A stretch of DNA of 64,000 nt from Tessaracoccus sp. SD287 (lineage in GTDB: Bacteria > Actinomycetota > Actinomycetes > Propionibacteriales > Propionibacteriaceae). A program made the position numbers and the translations under genes. The DNA lies in NCBI RefSeq assembly GCF_017355265.1, contig NZ_JADIJQ010000013.1, forward strand, positions 1-64,000, written 5' to 3'. A model generated the notes under the pieces. That model did no database searches and was not told where the DNA came from. It worked only from the letters and a program-made list of their open reading frames with translations. Below, piece by piece: positions 56,870-64,000 of the stretch (its first letter is position 1; every line of letters begins with the position of its first letter).

Positions 56870-58195
56870 GTGACAACGACGACTGCAACCGACCCTGGGC
56901 AGATGGACATGGCTAAGGTTGCTCGTGTCGACCCCCGGCTGCGTTGGGGGCAGGCCAATGTTCACTGCAACGACGCGGTCCAGGCGTCGCTTCAAGGTCA
57001 GACGGTTGAAGTCGTCAGCGAGGTCCCCCGACTCACAGGCGTCGAACTCTTCGCGGGTGCCGGCGGACTGGCACTCGGTGCGCAAAAGGCAGGCTTTACG
57101 TCGTTGGCCACCCTTGAGTGGAACCGCTGGGCCTGCGACACGATTCGCGAGAACAAGGCGGCTGGCCACGAGCTGGTAAAGGATTGGCACGTCCACCAAG
57201 GCGATCTGCGGGATTTCGACTGGGCGTTGATCGACCAGGACGTGGATCTGGTGTCGGGCGGACCGCCGTGCCAACCCTTCTCGGCCGGTGGACACGGCAA
57301 GTCCGTCGACGACGAACGGGACATGTTCCCAGCAACCGCCGAAGTCTTGGCTCAGCTGCGCCCCAAGGCGTTCCTCATCGAGAACGTCCGAGGGCTGACA
57401 CGTGCCGCGTTCGCCGACTACTACGAGTACGTCCTCCGCCGGCTGGCGACGCCCGAGCTGAAGGTAAAGCGAAACGAGACATGGTTCGACCACCTGTTGC
57501 GGCTGCGAAAGGCGACGGCGCGGAACACGTTGCACTACAACGTCTTCCCTACGCTCCTCGACGCGGCTGACTTTGGGGTACCACAACAGCGGCATCGAGT
57601 GTTTATGGTCGGTTTCCGTTCAGATCTGGGCATCGAGTGGACGTTTCCCGATCCGACTCACTCACACGAGGCACTGGTCCGCGATCAGTGGGTCACTGGC
57701 GAGTACTGGGACAGGCATGAGGTCGCGAAGTCCAAACGCCCAGTACGTCCATCCGGCGCGCTCATCGCGCGGGCCGCCCGGCTGGCTGAGACGGAGCACC
57801 CGTGGGCGACGCTGCGAGACGCGCTGCGGGGACTCCCCGATCCTCGGACGAAGGCTGCGGCGGCGTGGCGCAACCATAACTTCCAACCTGGTGCACGTTC
57901 CTATAAAGGGCACACCGGAAGCGTTCTCGACCTGCCCGCCAAGACGCTGAAGGCGGGGGGACATGGCGTCCCGGGTGGCGAGAACATGATCCGATTCCAT
58001 GACAACTCAGTCCGCTACCTCACAGTGAGGGAGAGCGCGCGCGTCCAGACGTTCCCCGACGACTACGAGCTTCACGGAGCCTGGGGTGAGGCGATGCGCC
58101 AGCTGGGGAACGCCGTCCCGGTCGATCTCGCTGAGATCGTCGCCCGGCAGGCTCGTCTGGGACTCCTGTCAATCAGCAAGGAAGGTGCACGATGA
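56870..58195 (+). CDS. dcm: DNA (cytosine-5-)-methyltransferase
   Basis: The protein has 441 residues from GTG 56870, which follows GAGGAG; an upstream start near 56735 is possible but adds 45 residues outside the domain. The C5-MTase motifs appear in order: I (L-F-A-G-A-G-G), IV (P-P-C-Q-P-F with catalytic Cys134), VI (E-N-V-R-G), VIII (Q-Q-R-H-R-V) and IX/X (R-E-S-A-R-V-Q-T-F-P, then L-G-N-A-V-P). The target-recognition region lies between VIII and IX. Its stop overlaps the next gene (ATGA). It would protect host DNA in the restriction-type locus that follows. Confidence 0.95.
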   Translation: MTTTTATDPGQMDMAKVARVDPRLRWGQANVHCNDAVQASLQGQTVEVVSEVPRLTGVELFAGAGGLALGAQKAGFTSLATLEWNRWACDTIRENKAAGHELVKDWHVHQGDLRDFDWALIDQDVDLVSGGPPCQPFSAGGHGKSVDDERDMFPATAEVLAQLRPKAFLIENVRGLTRAAFADYYEYVLRRLATPELKVKRNETWFDHLLRLRKATARNTLHYNVFPTLLDAADFGVPQQRHRVFMVGFRSDLGIEWTFPDPTHSHEALVRDQWVTGEYWDRHEVAKSKRPVRPSGALIARAARLAETEHPWATLRDALRGLPDPRTKAAAAWRNHNFQPGARSYKGHTGSVLDLPAKTLKAGGHGVPGGENMIRFHDNSVRYLTVRESARVQTFPDDYELHGAWGEAMRQLGNAVPVDLAEIVARQARLGLLSISKEGAR

Positions 58196-60558
58196 CCACG
58201 ATCCACACCCTCGACCTGACGCCGTCGCCACGGATCCTGCAGGTGATCGCCGAGACAGACCTTCAAGTCTATCAGTGTCTAGCCGAGCTCATCGACAACT
58301 GCTTCGACGAGCTGCACAAGGCCCGCGAGGCCGGGTTCGACGGGGAGTCCCGCGTCGACATCCGATTGCCGAGCGCGCGCGACGCGGACCGACGGTCGGA
58401 AATTGTGGTCGCGGATACTGGCCGCGGCATGTCGCCCGAGCAGATGGAGCACGCGCTGCGAGCCGGGTCGACGAACAATGCGCAGTTCGGCACCCTCGGC
58501 CTTTTCGGGATGGGCTTCAATGTGGCCACGGCCCGACTCGGCACGGTCACGGAGGTACGATCCGCTCGGGTCGACGACTCGCAGTGGAACATCGCCACGA
58601 TCGACATCGGGGAGATGCAGCGGACGGGATCCTACCGAGTGCCGTTGACGCAGGCTCCCAAGGGTGCACAGGAGCACGGAACCGTGATCACGGTCCGCCG
58701 CCTTCGGGATGACACCGTGGCAGCCCTTCAGACGACGAACGAGGGCAAGAAGGTCCGCCGGGAGCTCGGAAAGCTCTACACGTACATGTTGCGTGATCCT
58801 CAGCGCTCTGCGTTTTCCGGATCGGACATGGTCGGCGGCATGGGGCTCTCCCTCTACCTCAACGGGACGGACATAAAGCCGAAGCTCCCGTGCATCTACG
58901 ACCCCACGCGCAGCGTGTCCTACCTGGGCGAGGCGATACGCGCTGTCCAGGAGGTCGACATTCCTCTATCGCCGGGCTGGGCCTGCATGGACTGCGGCTA
59001 CTGGTCGACGCAGCAGCCGGAGCACTGCTTGGAGTGTGGGTCGACGAAGGTGCGCATCCGGGATCGGCGCATCTGGGGGTGGCTGGGCGTTCAGCGGTAC
59101 CAAGACCGCGATGACTTCGGCATCAGTCTAATTAGACAGGGCCGTGTCATCGTTCCCCAGGACAAGGAACTGTTCAAGTGGACCAGCCCTGACGGGGACG
59201 TCGAGATCGAGTACCCCGTCGAACTGCGCGACGGGCGGCTCGTAGGGGAGATCCATATTGACCACGTGCCGGTCACCTTCCGCAAGACCGATTTCGACCG
59301 TCAGTCGCCTCATTGGACGACGATGGTGCATAAGGTCCGGGGCGAGTCCCCCCTGCGTCCGAAGAAGGCGAGCTCACTCGGACTCCCTGTGAACGACACA
59401 TTGTTGGCGAAGTTATTCGGTGCCTACCGCCGCGTTGATCCTGGCCTGCGTTGCCTGGTGCCTGGGAACGGCAAGACCGCGATGCACCAGGACGCGAAGG
59501 TCCGCGCGACACTGTTCGCCACCGGCGACCCCGAGTACGCGACAGACGAGTGGTGGTACGAGACCGCCAAGCGGCACGACGAGATCGTCCGAGGGCTGAA
59601 GGAAGAGCCGGCTGACGATGACGATGGCCAGAAAGCGAACGACTGGCTCACGGGTGAGGGCCTTGGTCATCTGGTGAAGACGGACTCGGCGGGCGATGGG
59701 TCAGGCGGGGCAGGCGACGCTGCCCAGGGTACGCCGGAGCCCTTCATCGAGCCGAAGATCGCCGAGACGAAGGACCAGAGGTTTGCGCGGTATCGGGAGA
59801 GCGCCTCACCGCTGCCGGGCATCGAAGGCAAAGTCCATCTCGATTCGGCGAGCACCACACTTCGTTGCTGGCTGACGGAATGGGTGGATCTCTCGGCCGA
59901 CGGGAGGCAATTCTTCGCCATGCGCCTCATTGGCGGTGAGGTGGAGCTATTCCTCGATAAACGGCACCCACTTATCGTCGACTACGGCTGGGACCCGCAC
60001 GATGTCGCCATCGTCTGCGCGGCCCGCTCGGTCACGGATATGTTTCGGTACCAAGGCGGATCGGATGAGTTCATGCTCCACGTGCTAGAGGCCCACCCGG
60101 ACCGCAAACTCGATCATCAGATGATCCGAGCCCGTGGGGAGAGCCTTCTGGAGGAGATCCGTGAACGGGTGACCTCCATCGTCTCTGGAGACCCCAGCCT
60201 GTGGGAGTCGCTGCGGGCCTCCTCTAAGCGAGACGCAGAAAATGAGGCCCTCACGTCGTCCCCGTCGATTGACTGGAAGGCGGCCATCCTCAACGGGGAC
60301 TTCGCGGCATACCTCACCGTGGGAGGCATCCGCGACTTGGTGAAGGCCCACCCGGATCGCATTCTCGACGGCGGCGTATTCGCCACGAAGTACGCGCAGT
60401 GGGGTGACGAGGAAGCACGCGGTGACCAAATCGAGCGCCTCGCGGTGCTGTTGGGCGACCTAGGGCGCATGGTTCGGGTCGGGAGGCCGACCACAGCGAG
60501 AGAGTTGGCACGGTTCGGGCTCTCTGCTGATCTGTTGGCCGAGGAGATCGCGACGTGA
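58192..60558 (+). CDS. MORC-like GHKL ATPase with inserted zinc ribbon (paraMORC)
   Basis: The protein has 788 residues. The N-terminal GHKL ATPase fold shows E-L-I-D-N (Glu32, Asp35, Asn36), D-T-G-R-G (residues 75-79) and G-L-F-G-M-G-F-N, matching Hsp90/MutL/MORC Bergerat-fold motifs. A C-x2-C-x10-C-x2-C zinc ribbon (Cys265, 268, 279, 282) interrupts the S5-like region. The C-terminal ~350 residues are unassigned, with a flexible Gly/Asp segment near 500-515. MORC-like ATPases next to methylases and SF2 helicases are predicted restriction components that remodel DNA. It overlaps both neighbours by 4 bases. Confidence 0.85.
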   Translation: MTTIHTLDLTPSPRILQVIAETDLQVYQCLAELIDNCFDELHKAREAGFDGESRVDIRLPSARDADRRSEIVVADTGRGMSPEQMEHALRAGSTNNAQFGTLGLFGMGFNVATARLGTVTEVRSARVDDSQWNIATIDIGEMQRTGSYRVPLTQAPKGAQEHGTVITVRRLRDDTVAALQTTNEGKKVRRELGKLYTYMLRDPQRSAFSGSDMVGGMGLSLYLNGTDIKPKLPCIYDPTRSVSYLGEAIRAVQEVDIPLSPGWACMDCGYWSTQQPEHCLECGSTKVRIRDRRIWGWLGVQRYQDRDDFGISLIRQGRVIVPQDKELFKWTSPDGDVEIEYPVELRDGRLVGEIHIDHVPVTFRKTDFDRQSPHWTTMVHKVRGESPLRPKKASSLGLPVNDTLLAKLFGAYRRVDPGLRCLVPGNGKTAMHQDAKVRATLFATGDPEYATDEWWYETAKRHDEIVRGLKEEPADDDDGQKANDWLTGEGLGHLVKTDSAGDGSGGAGDAAQGTPEPFIEPKIAETKDQRFARYRESASPLPGIEGKVHLDSASTTLRCWLTEWVDLSADGRQFFAMRLIGGEVELFLDKRHPLIVDYGWDPHDVAIVCAARSVTDMFRYQGGSDEFMLHVLEAHPDRKLDHQMIRARGESLLEEIRERVTSIVSGDPSLWESLRASSKRDAENEALTSSPSIDWKAAILNGDFAAYLTVGGIRDLVKAHPDRILDGGVFATKYAQWGDEEARGDQIERLAVLLGDLGRMVRVGRPTTARELARFGLSADLLAEEIAT

Positions 60559-62210
60559 GCGACGGGTTCCTCGATCCCCCGCTGCTGGAGGCGGGAGGAC
60601 CTCACAGCTTCACGCGGCAGATCCAACGCTTGCTGCCGCTTCTCGGTTTCGTCGACGTGGTCAACATCGACGGCTCCGATGACAAGGGCGGGGACGTCAT
60701 CGGGCGCCTCAAGGGCACTGACTGGGTCTTCCAGGCGAAGTGGAAGATAAAGGGCGGCACGGTCAGTGAGTCGGCGGTGGATGAGGTGGTAAACGCGATG
60801 CGGGCTTACCGGATCGACCGCGGTGTGGTCGTGACTAACGGGCAGTTCACGCGCGGCGCGCGGGACCGCGTTGCGGCCATGTTGCGGGCGAACGTGCAGG
60901 TGAGCCTGTGGGACATAAACCAGCTCTCCACGCTGTATGCGGCGGCCGACGCGATGGTCAGGCAGTTTACCCTCCACGAATACCAGCAGCGCGCCGTCTC
61001 CAGCGCCTGGGTGGGCCTTGAGGACGAGGGGCGGGCCTTGGTCTACCTGGCGACGGGGTTGGGGAAGACCGTTGTTGCAGGCCGAGTGGTGACCAAGTTC
61101 TTGAAGAAAACGCCTCAGGCACGTGTCCTTGTGATCGCCCACACTTCGGATCTAGTGGAACAGCTTGAGAGATCGATGTGGCGAGACATCCCCAAGCAGG
61201 TACCGACGCGCATGGTCAGCGCGCAGTCGAAGCCCGACGATCTGCCGGGCGTCACGTTCGCTGTGCTGCCAACCGCGGCCGATTACGTGTCGAAAGGCTT
61301 CAAGCCTGACCTGCTGATCGTCGATGAGGCTCACCACGTCGGCGAGGTCGGGCACTACTCGGAAATCTTTAGGACGTTGCCGGATGTTCCTCGTCTGGGA
61401 GTCACAGCGACGCCATGGCGCGGCGACCAGTTCGACATCGAGTCCGTGTTCGGAGAACCAGTGGTGACCGTGAGCATCTCCGAAGGGATGCGGCTGGGCT
61501 ACCTGGCTGGTGTTCACTATCGCCTGTTCTCGGACAACATCGACTGGGACTTCGTCCACGAAGCGAGCGAGCACGATTACTCGATCAAGGACCTGAACAA
61601 GCGGCTGTTCATCCCGGAGCGCGACGAGGCGATACGCGACCACTTACTCGAGGTGTGGAATCAGGTGGTAAACCCGCGGGCAATCGTGTTCTGCCAGACC
61701 ATTCAGCACGCCGAGGCCATGGCCGAGATCCTCAGTCGGGTTCCGGGATGGGGAAGCACACAAGCCGTGCACGGCGGCTTGAAGAAGCGTGAGCGACGAG
61801 CACGCATTCTCGACTTCCGGGCCGGCGCGAGCCCCATCCTGACGAGCGTGGACCTCTTGAACGAGGGTGTTGACGTGCCGGACGTGAACATCCTCGTGTT
61901 CGCCCGGGTCACCCATAGCCGGCGAATATTTGTGCAGCAGCTGGGTCGGGGCCTTCGGCTGGCTGACGACAAGGAGATGGTGGAGGTGCTCGACTTCATC
62001 TCGGACGTGCGCCGCCTCGCGGAGGTACAGGAGCTAAGCGAACAGGTGGGTGCCGACGATATGGAGCATGTGTCGGTGCCGCGCCACTCGTTCGAGTTCA
62101 ATGACAACAAGGTTCAGGACCTTCTCCAACAATGGATTCATGATGTGGGCGACCTAGGGGCAGCCGAGGACACCGTCAGGTTGGAGTTCCCGCCATCCGA
62201 GGTGGCCTGA
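60555..62210 (+). CDS. Mrr-type endonuclease domain fused to SF2 DEAD/DEAH helicase
   Basis: The 551-residue protein has an N-terminal PD-(D/E)xK-type domain (about residues 15-135) with Asp47 and Q60-x-K62 as candidate metal-site residues. Helicase motifs then follow: Walker A A-T-G-L-G-K-T (Lys171), D-E-A-H (257-260), T-A-T-P and motif VI Q-Q-L-G-R-G-L-R. The compact fusion resembles the restriction subunit of predicted MORC-linked systems and short HsdR-like proteins. The ATG overlaps the GHKL gene and the stop overlaps the next start (TGATG). It is the probable effector that cleaves unmodified DNA. Confidence 0.92.
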   Translation: MSDGFLDPPLLEAGGPHSFTRQIQRLLPLLGFVDVVNIDGSDDKGGDVIGRLKGTDWVFQAKWKIKGGTVSESAVDEVVNAMRAYRIDRGVVVTNGQFTRGARDRVAAMLRANVQVSLWDINQLSTLYAAADAMVRQFTLHEYQQRAVSSAWVGLEDEGRALVYLATGLGKTVVAGRVVTKFLKKTPQARVLVIAHTSDLVEQLERSMWRDIPKQVPTRMVSAQSKPDDLPGVTFAVLPTAADYVSKGFKPDLLIVDEAHHVGEVGHYSEIFRTLPDVPRLGVTATPWRGDQFDIESVFGEPVVTVSISEGMRLGYLAGVHYRLFSDNIDWDFVHEASEHDYSIKDLNKRLFIPERDEAIRDHLLEVWNQVVNPRAIVFCQTIQHAEAMAEILSRVPGWGSTQAVHGGLKKRERRARILDFRAGASPILTSVDLLNEGVDVPDVNILVFARVTHSRRIFVQQLGRGLRLADDKEMVEVLDFISDVRRLAEVQELSEQVGADDMEHVSVPRHSFEFNDNKVQDLLQQWIHDVGDLGAAEDTVRLEFPPSEVA

Positions 62211-62818
62211 TGGCGAAGATTCCCGGCGAACTGCGCCGCGAGATCATCGCCGAGCTGTACCGTCGCCTCGATGCCCTCAAGTGGGAGGAGCGGGCCCAGT
62301 CAGAGCGATCTGCCATCTACCACCGTCTGGTCGACGACCCGGTGATTGGCGGGAGGTTAGCGCCGCACCTCCCTGTCGATCGGATCAGACTCTGGATCAA
62401 GGACGGGCCAGCAAAGGAATACCGGCGCGCCCTCGAAGGAGTTGGGCCATACGCGGGTTTCACAACGCGTCGAGCCGCTGGAGCCGAAGGGGTGGTCCAG
62501 GCGGTTTTGGGCAAGGACTGGACAGTAGTGGACGGTTCGGTGGGTGAGAAGCCGATGCGATGCGCCGCCGAGCAGGGGGATTCCAGGCGTCTCCTTGTCT
62601 GGGGACCGGAGTCATCGCTCAAGGAGCTCTTCTGGCACGCAGCCATGCACGTGGCTGAGCACGGCGACTATGACACACCTTTGATCGTGGTGACCAGGCG
62701 CGGCAACGCTCCGATTGACTCCGGGCTGTGGCGACGCGCGACCAGGCTGGCCCAGCTCATAAGATGCGAGGCGATGCAGGCGTCGTTGGACGTGACCCCG
62801 AAACCGGACGAGGAGTGA
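62210..62818 (+). CDS. Conserved-context protein of the defence operon, unknown function
   Basis: This 202-residue protein starts at ATG 62210, sharing the A with the helicase stop. The N-terminal ~70 residues are helical and charged (RREIIAELYRRLDALKWEERA). A middle domain follows, then a C-terminal alpha/beta part containing LLVWGPESSLKELFWHAAMHVAEH. No catalytic signature or membrane segment is evident. Its tight coupling implies a stoichiometric partner of the helicase or ATPase. Confidence 0.75.
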   Translation: MAKIPGELRREIIAELYRRLDALKWEERAQSERSAIYHRLVDDPVIGGRLAPHLPVDRIRLWIKDGPAKEYRRALEGVGPYAGFTTRRAAGAEGVVQAVLGKDWTVVDGSVGEKPMRCAAEQGDSRRLLVWGPESSLKELFWHAAMHVAEHGDYDTPLIVVTRRGNAPIDSGLWRRATRLAQLIRCEAMQASLDVTPKPDEE

Positions 62819-62825
62819 ATAGCCG

Positions 62826-64000
62826 ATGGAGAAGGGCGAGGAAGGCTTGGTCGACCGACTGGTCGGTGAATTCGAGGACGACTTGATCGATCACTTGGTG
62901 TTCGGCGCAGCGGATCTCTCTCGGGCTTACCAGATGGCCAGACGCTATGCACTTGGTGAGACTTTGCAAGAGATTGGCGATGACTACGGCGTCACCCGCG
63001 AGCGTATTCGCCAGATCATCAACACCGAGACCCCCTGGTCCACCACCTCAATCGGTGCTGCGCGGCGCCGGACGTTGGCGGTGCAGGCAGAGGCCGAACG
63101 TAGGGCAGTTCTGGAATGGTCGGAGGCTAACGTCGGAGCGCCCATCGAGCAGGCTGTCGCACAGCTGAAGCTGAATGAGGAGGTGGTACGCAAGTATCTG
63201 GGGCGACACCGGATCCGGCACGAGCTTGTCGAGAAGAAGGCCCCGGAGGGACGTTCTCTTGATGCTTTGCTGGCCGACCTCAGGCGCTTCTACGCAGAGA
63301 CCGGGGGGACGAGTGCGGCGGCGTACGGTCGCTGGGCCAAGAATGCTGGCGTGCCTGGCCAGCAGACCATTGCGATTCGGTTCGGCTCCTGGAACGACGC
63401 GGCAGCGCGCGCCGGGATCAAGGACGCTCCGCCCATCGAGCGTGAACGACGCTACTCCGATGAGGACCTCTGGGCAGCGGTCTTGGATGGCATACGGGCT
63501 GGTCAGTTCACGGCCAAGGAGTTCGAGGACTGGTTGGTGACAGTAGAGGGGGCTCCGTCGTTGGCAACAATTCGGAATCGCCTCCCCCAGAAATGGAACG
63601 AGCTGCGTGACGAGGCCCTACGCATCCTGGGGAACCGCAGCGAGCGAGACGAGGTGTGGATCAATGCTGTGTCCTTGCCGCGCGACTGGCCCAGCTTCCT
63701 GGATGCCGAGGATCCCATCGTCCACATGCGAGCAGCTCGTCTGGCGCTCGGGAAGAACATCACCATGGTCCGCTACACCGAATGGGCGCAGGCGACGAAG
63801 CGGCCTGGCGTCATGACGATTTGCCGCAGGAGTGGCATGCGGTGGGGCGACCTGGTTGACGCCGTCGGTGGCGTGACGGTGCAGAAGCAGCTCAGGATCC
63901 CTGACGACGAGCTCTTAGCTTGGTTGCGTGTGTTCCTGGAGTTGGAGCCGGAGGGTAGCTACCGCATGTATGAGGACTGGAGGGAAGCGTATGGCGCCCC
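62826..64000 (+). CDS. Sigma-region-4-like DNA-binding protein with homing-endonuclease-associated repeats (3'-truncated)
   Basis: The frame is open from ATG 62826 to the window end (391 residues). Residues 43-66 carry a sigma-factor region-4-type helix-turn-helix (L-Q-E-I-G-D-D-Y-G-V-T-R-E-R-I-R-Q-I-I). About four copies of a ~50-residue motif follow at roughly 143-197, 208-263, 305-350 and from 359, each with a Y/F-x2-W core, a P-x-x-x-T-I-x-x-R stretch and an S/K-W-N/D end. This is the homing-endonuclease-associated (HNH_repeat) pattern. There is no core-polymerase-binding region 2, so it is not a true sigma factor; it probably binds DNA for the restriction complex. Confidence 0.75.
   Translation, partial: MEKGEEGLVDRLVGEFEDDLIDHLVFGAADLSRAYQMARRYALGETLQEIGDDYGVTRERIRQIINTETPWSTTSIGAARRRTLAVQAEAERRAVLEWSEANVGAPIEQAVAQLKLNEEVVRKYLGRHRIRHELVEKKAPEGRSLDALLADLRRFYAETGGTSAAAYGRWAKNAGVPGQQTIAIRFGSWNDAAARAGIKDAPPIERERRYSDEDLWAAVLDGIRAGQFTAKEFEDWLVTVEGAPSLATIRNRLPQKWNELRDEALRILGNRSERDEVWINAVSLPRDWPSFLDAEDPIVHMRAARLALGKNITMVRYTEWAQATKRPGVMTICRRSGMRWGDLVDAVGGVTVQKQLRIPDDELLAWLRVFLELEPEGSYRMYEDWREAYGA

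Overview
The window is a chromosomal segment of a high-G+C Gram-positive bacterium (Actinomycetota). Supporting signs are the strongly G/C-biased third codon positions, frequent GTG starts, ATGA/GTGA stop-start overlaps, the actinobacterial families DUF3097 and DUF5709, an HrcA/CIRCE-controlled dnaJ, and the actinobacterial gene string phoH-ybeY-CBS protein-era. The gene content looks like Propionibacteriales (a Propionibacteriaceae relative), but that placement is inference only. No rRNA or tRNA gene was found.

Layout. 1-11 kb: a truncated serine hydrolase; leuA with a leader peptide and attenuator-like hairpin; an amidohydrolase; a sensor kinase convergent to a receiver / HEAT-repeat / processive glycosyltransferase operon; a DsbA-like protein; and a LigC-like ATP-dependent DNA ligase. 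11-16 kb: lipoate-ligase-like gene, era, CNNM/CBS protein, ybeY and phoH, all on the minus strand with overlapping ends. 16-31 kb: an MFS exporter, a queuosine-precursor transporter close to tgt, a YcaQ/AlkX-type glycosylase, then tgt-rsmE-dnaJ-hrcA with a CIRCE operator, an inositol-monophosphatase-like gene, DUF3097, a semialdehyde dehydrogenase and hemW. 31-36 kb: a sugar ABC importer without its own ATPase and an unusual XRE regulator with a Cys-rich tail. 36-42 kb: lepA, a PabB-PabC fusion, a MarR/DUF1304 divergent pair with twin operators, and a beta-CASP nuclease.

42-44.5 kb is a compact type VII-secretion-type toxin locus: YbaB-like protein, WXG100-like protein, helical carrier module, NucA/NS_2-type nuclease and DUF600/YezG-like immunity protein. 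The carrier and nuclease lie in one reading frame and are separated by a single stop codon. 44.5-49 kb holds a dehydrogenase locus: an SDR, a GMC oxidoreductase with a gluconate-2-dehydrogenase-type small subunit, an IclR regulator and a monooxygenase. 49-56 kb holds a 41-bp six-copy repeat array, rpsT, holA, glpD and several envelope-related genes.

From about 56 kb to the window end, base composition and codon use loosen (more A/T, rarer codons). This segment carries a probable mobile defence island: a small controller-like XRE protein with a perfect 22-bp palindrome, a C5-cytosine methyltransferase, a MORC-like GHKL ATPase with an inserted zinc ribbon, an Mrr-type endonuclease/SF2 helicase fusion, an unknown 202-aa protein, and a sigma-region-4-like protein carrying homing-endonuclease-associated repeats that runs off the window. 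The last five form one tightly coupled operon. It fits the restriction-modification-linked paraMORC systems predicted from genome context. It is the most interesting part of the window, and the operon probably continues past its end.
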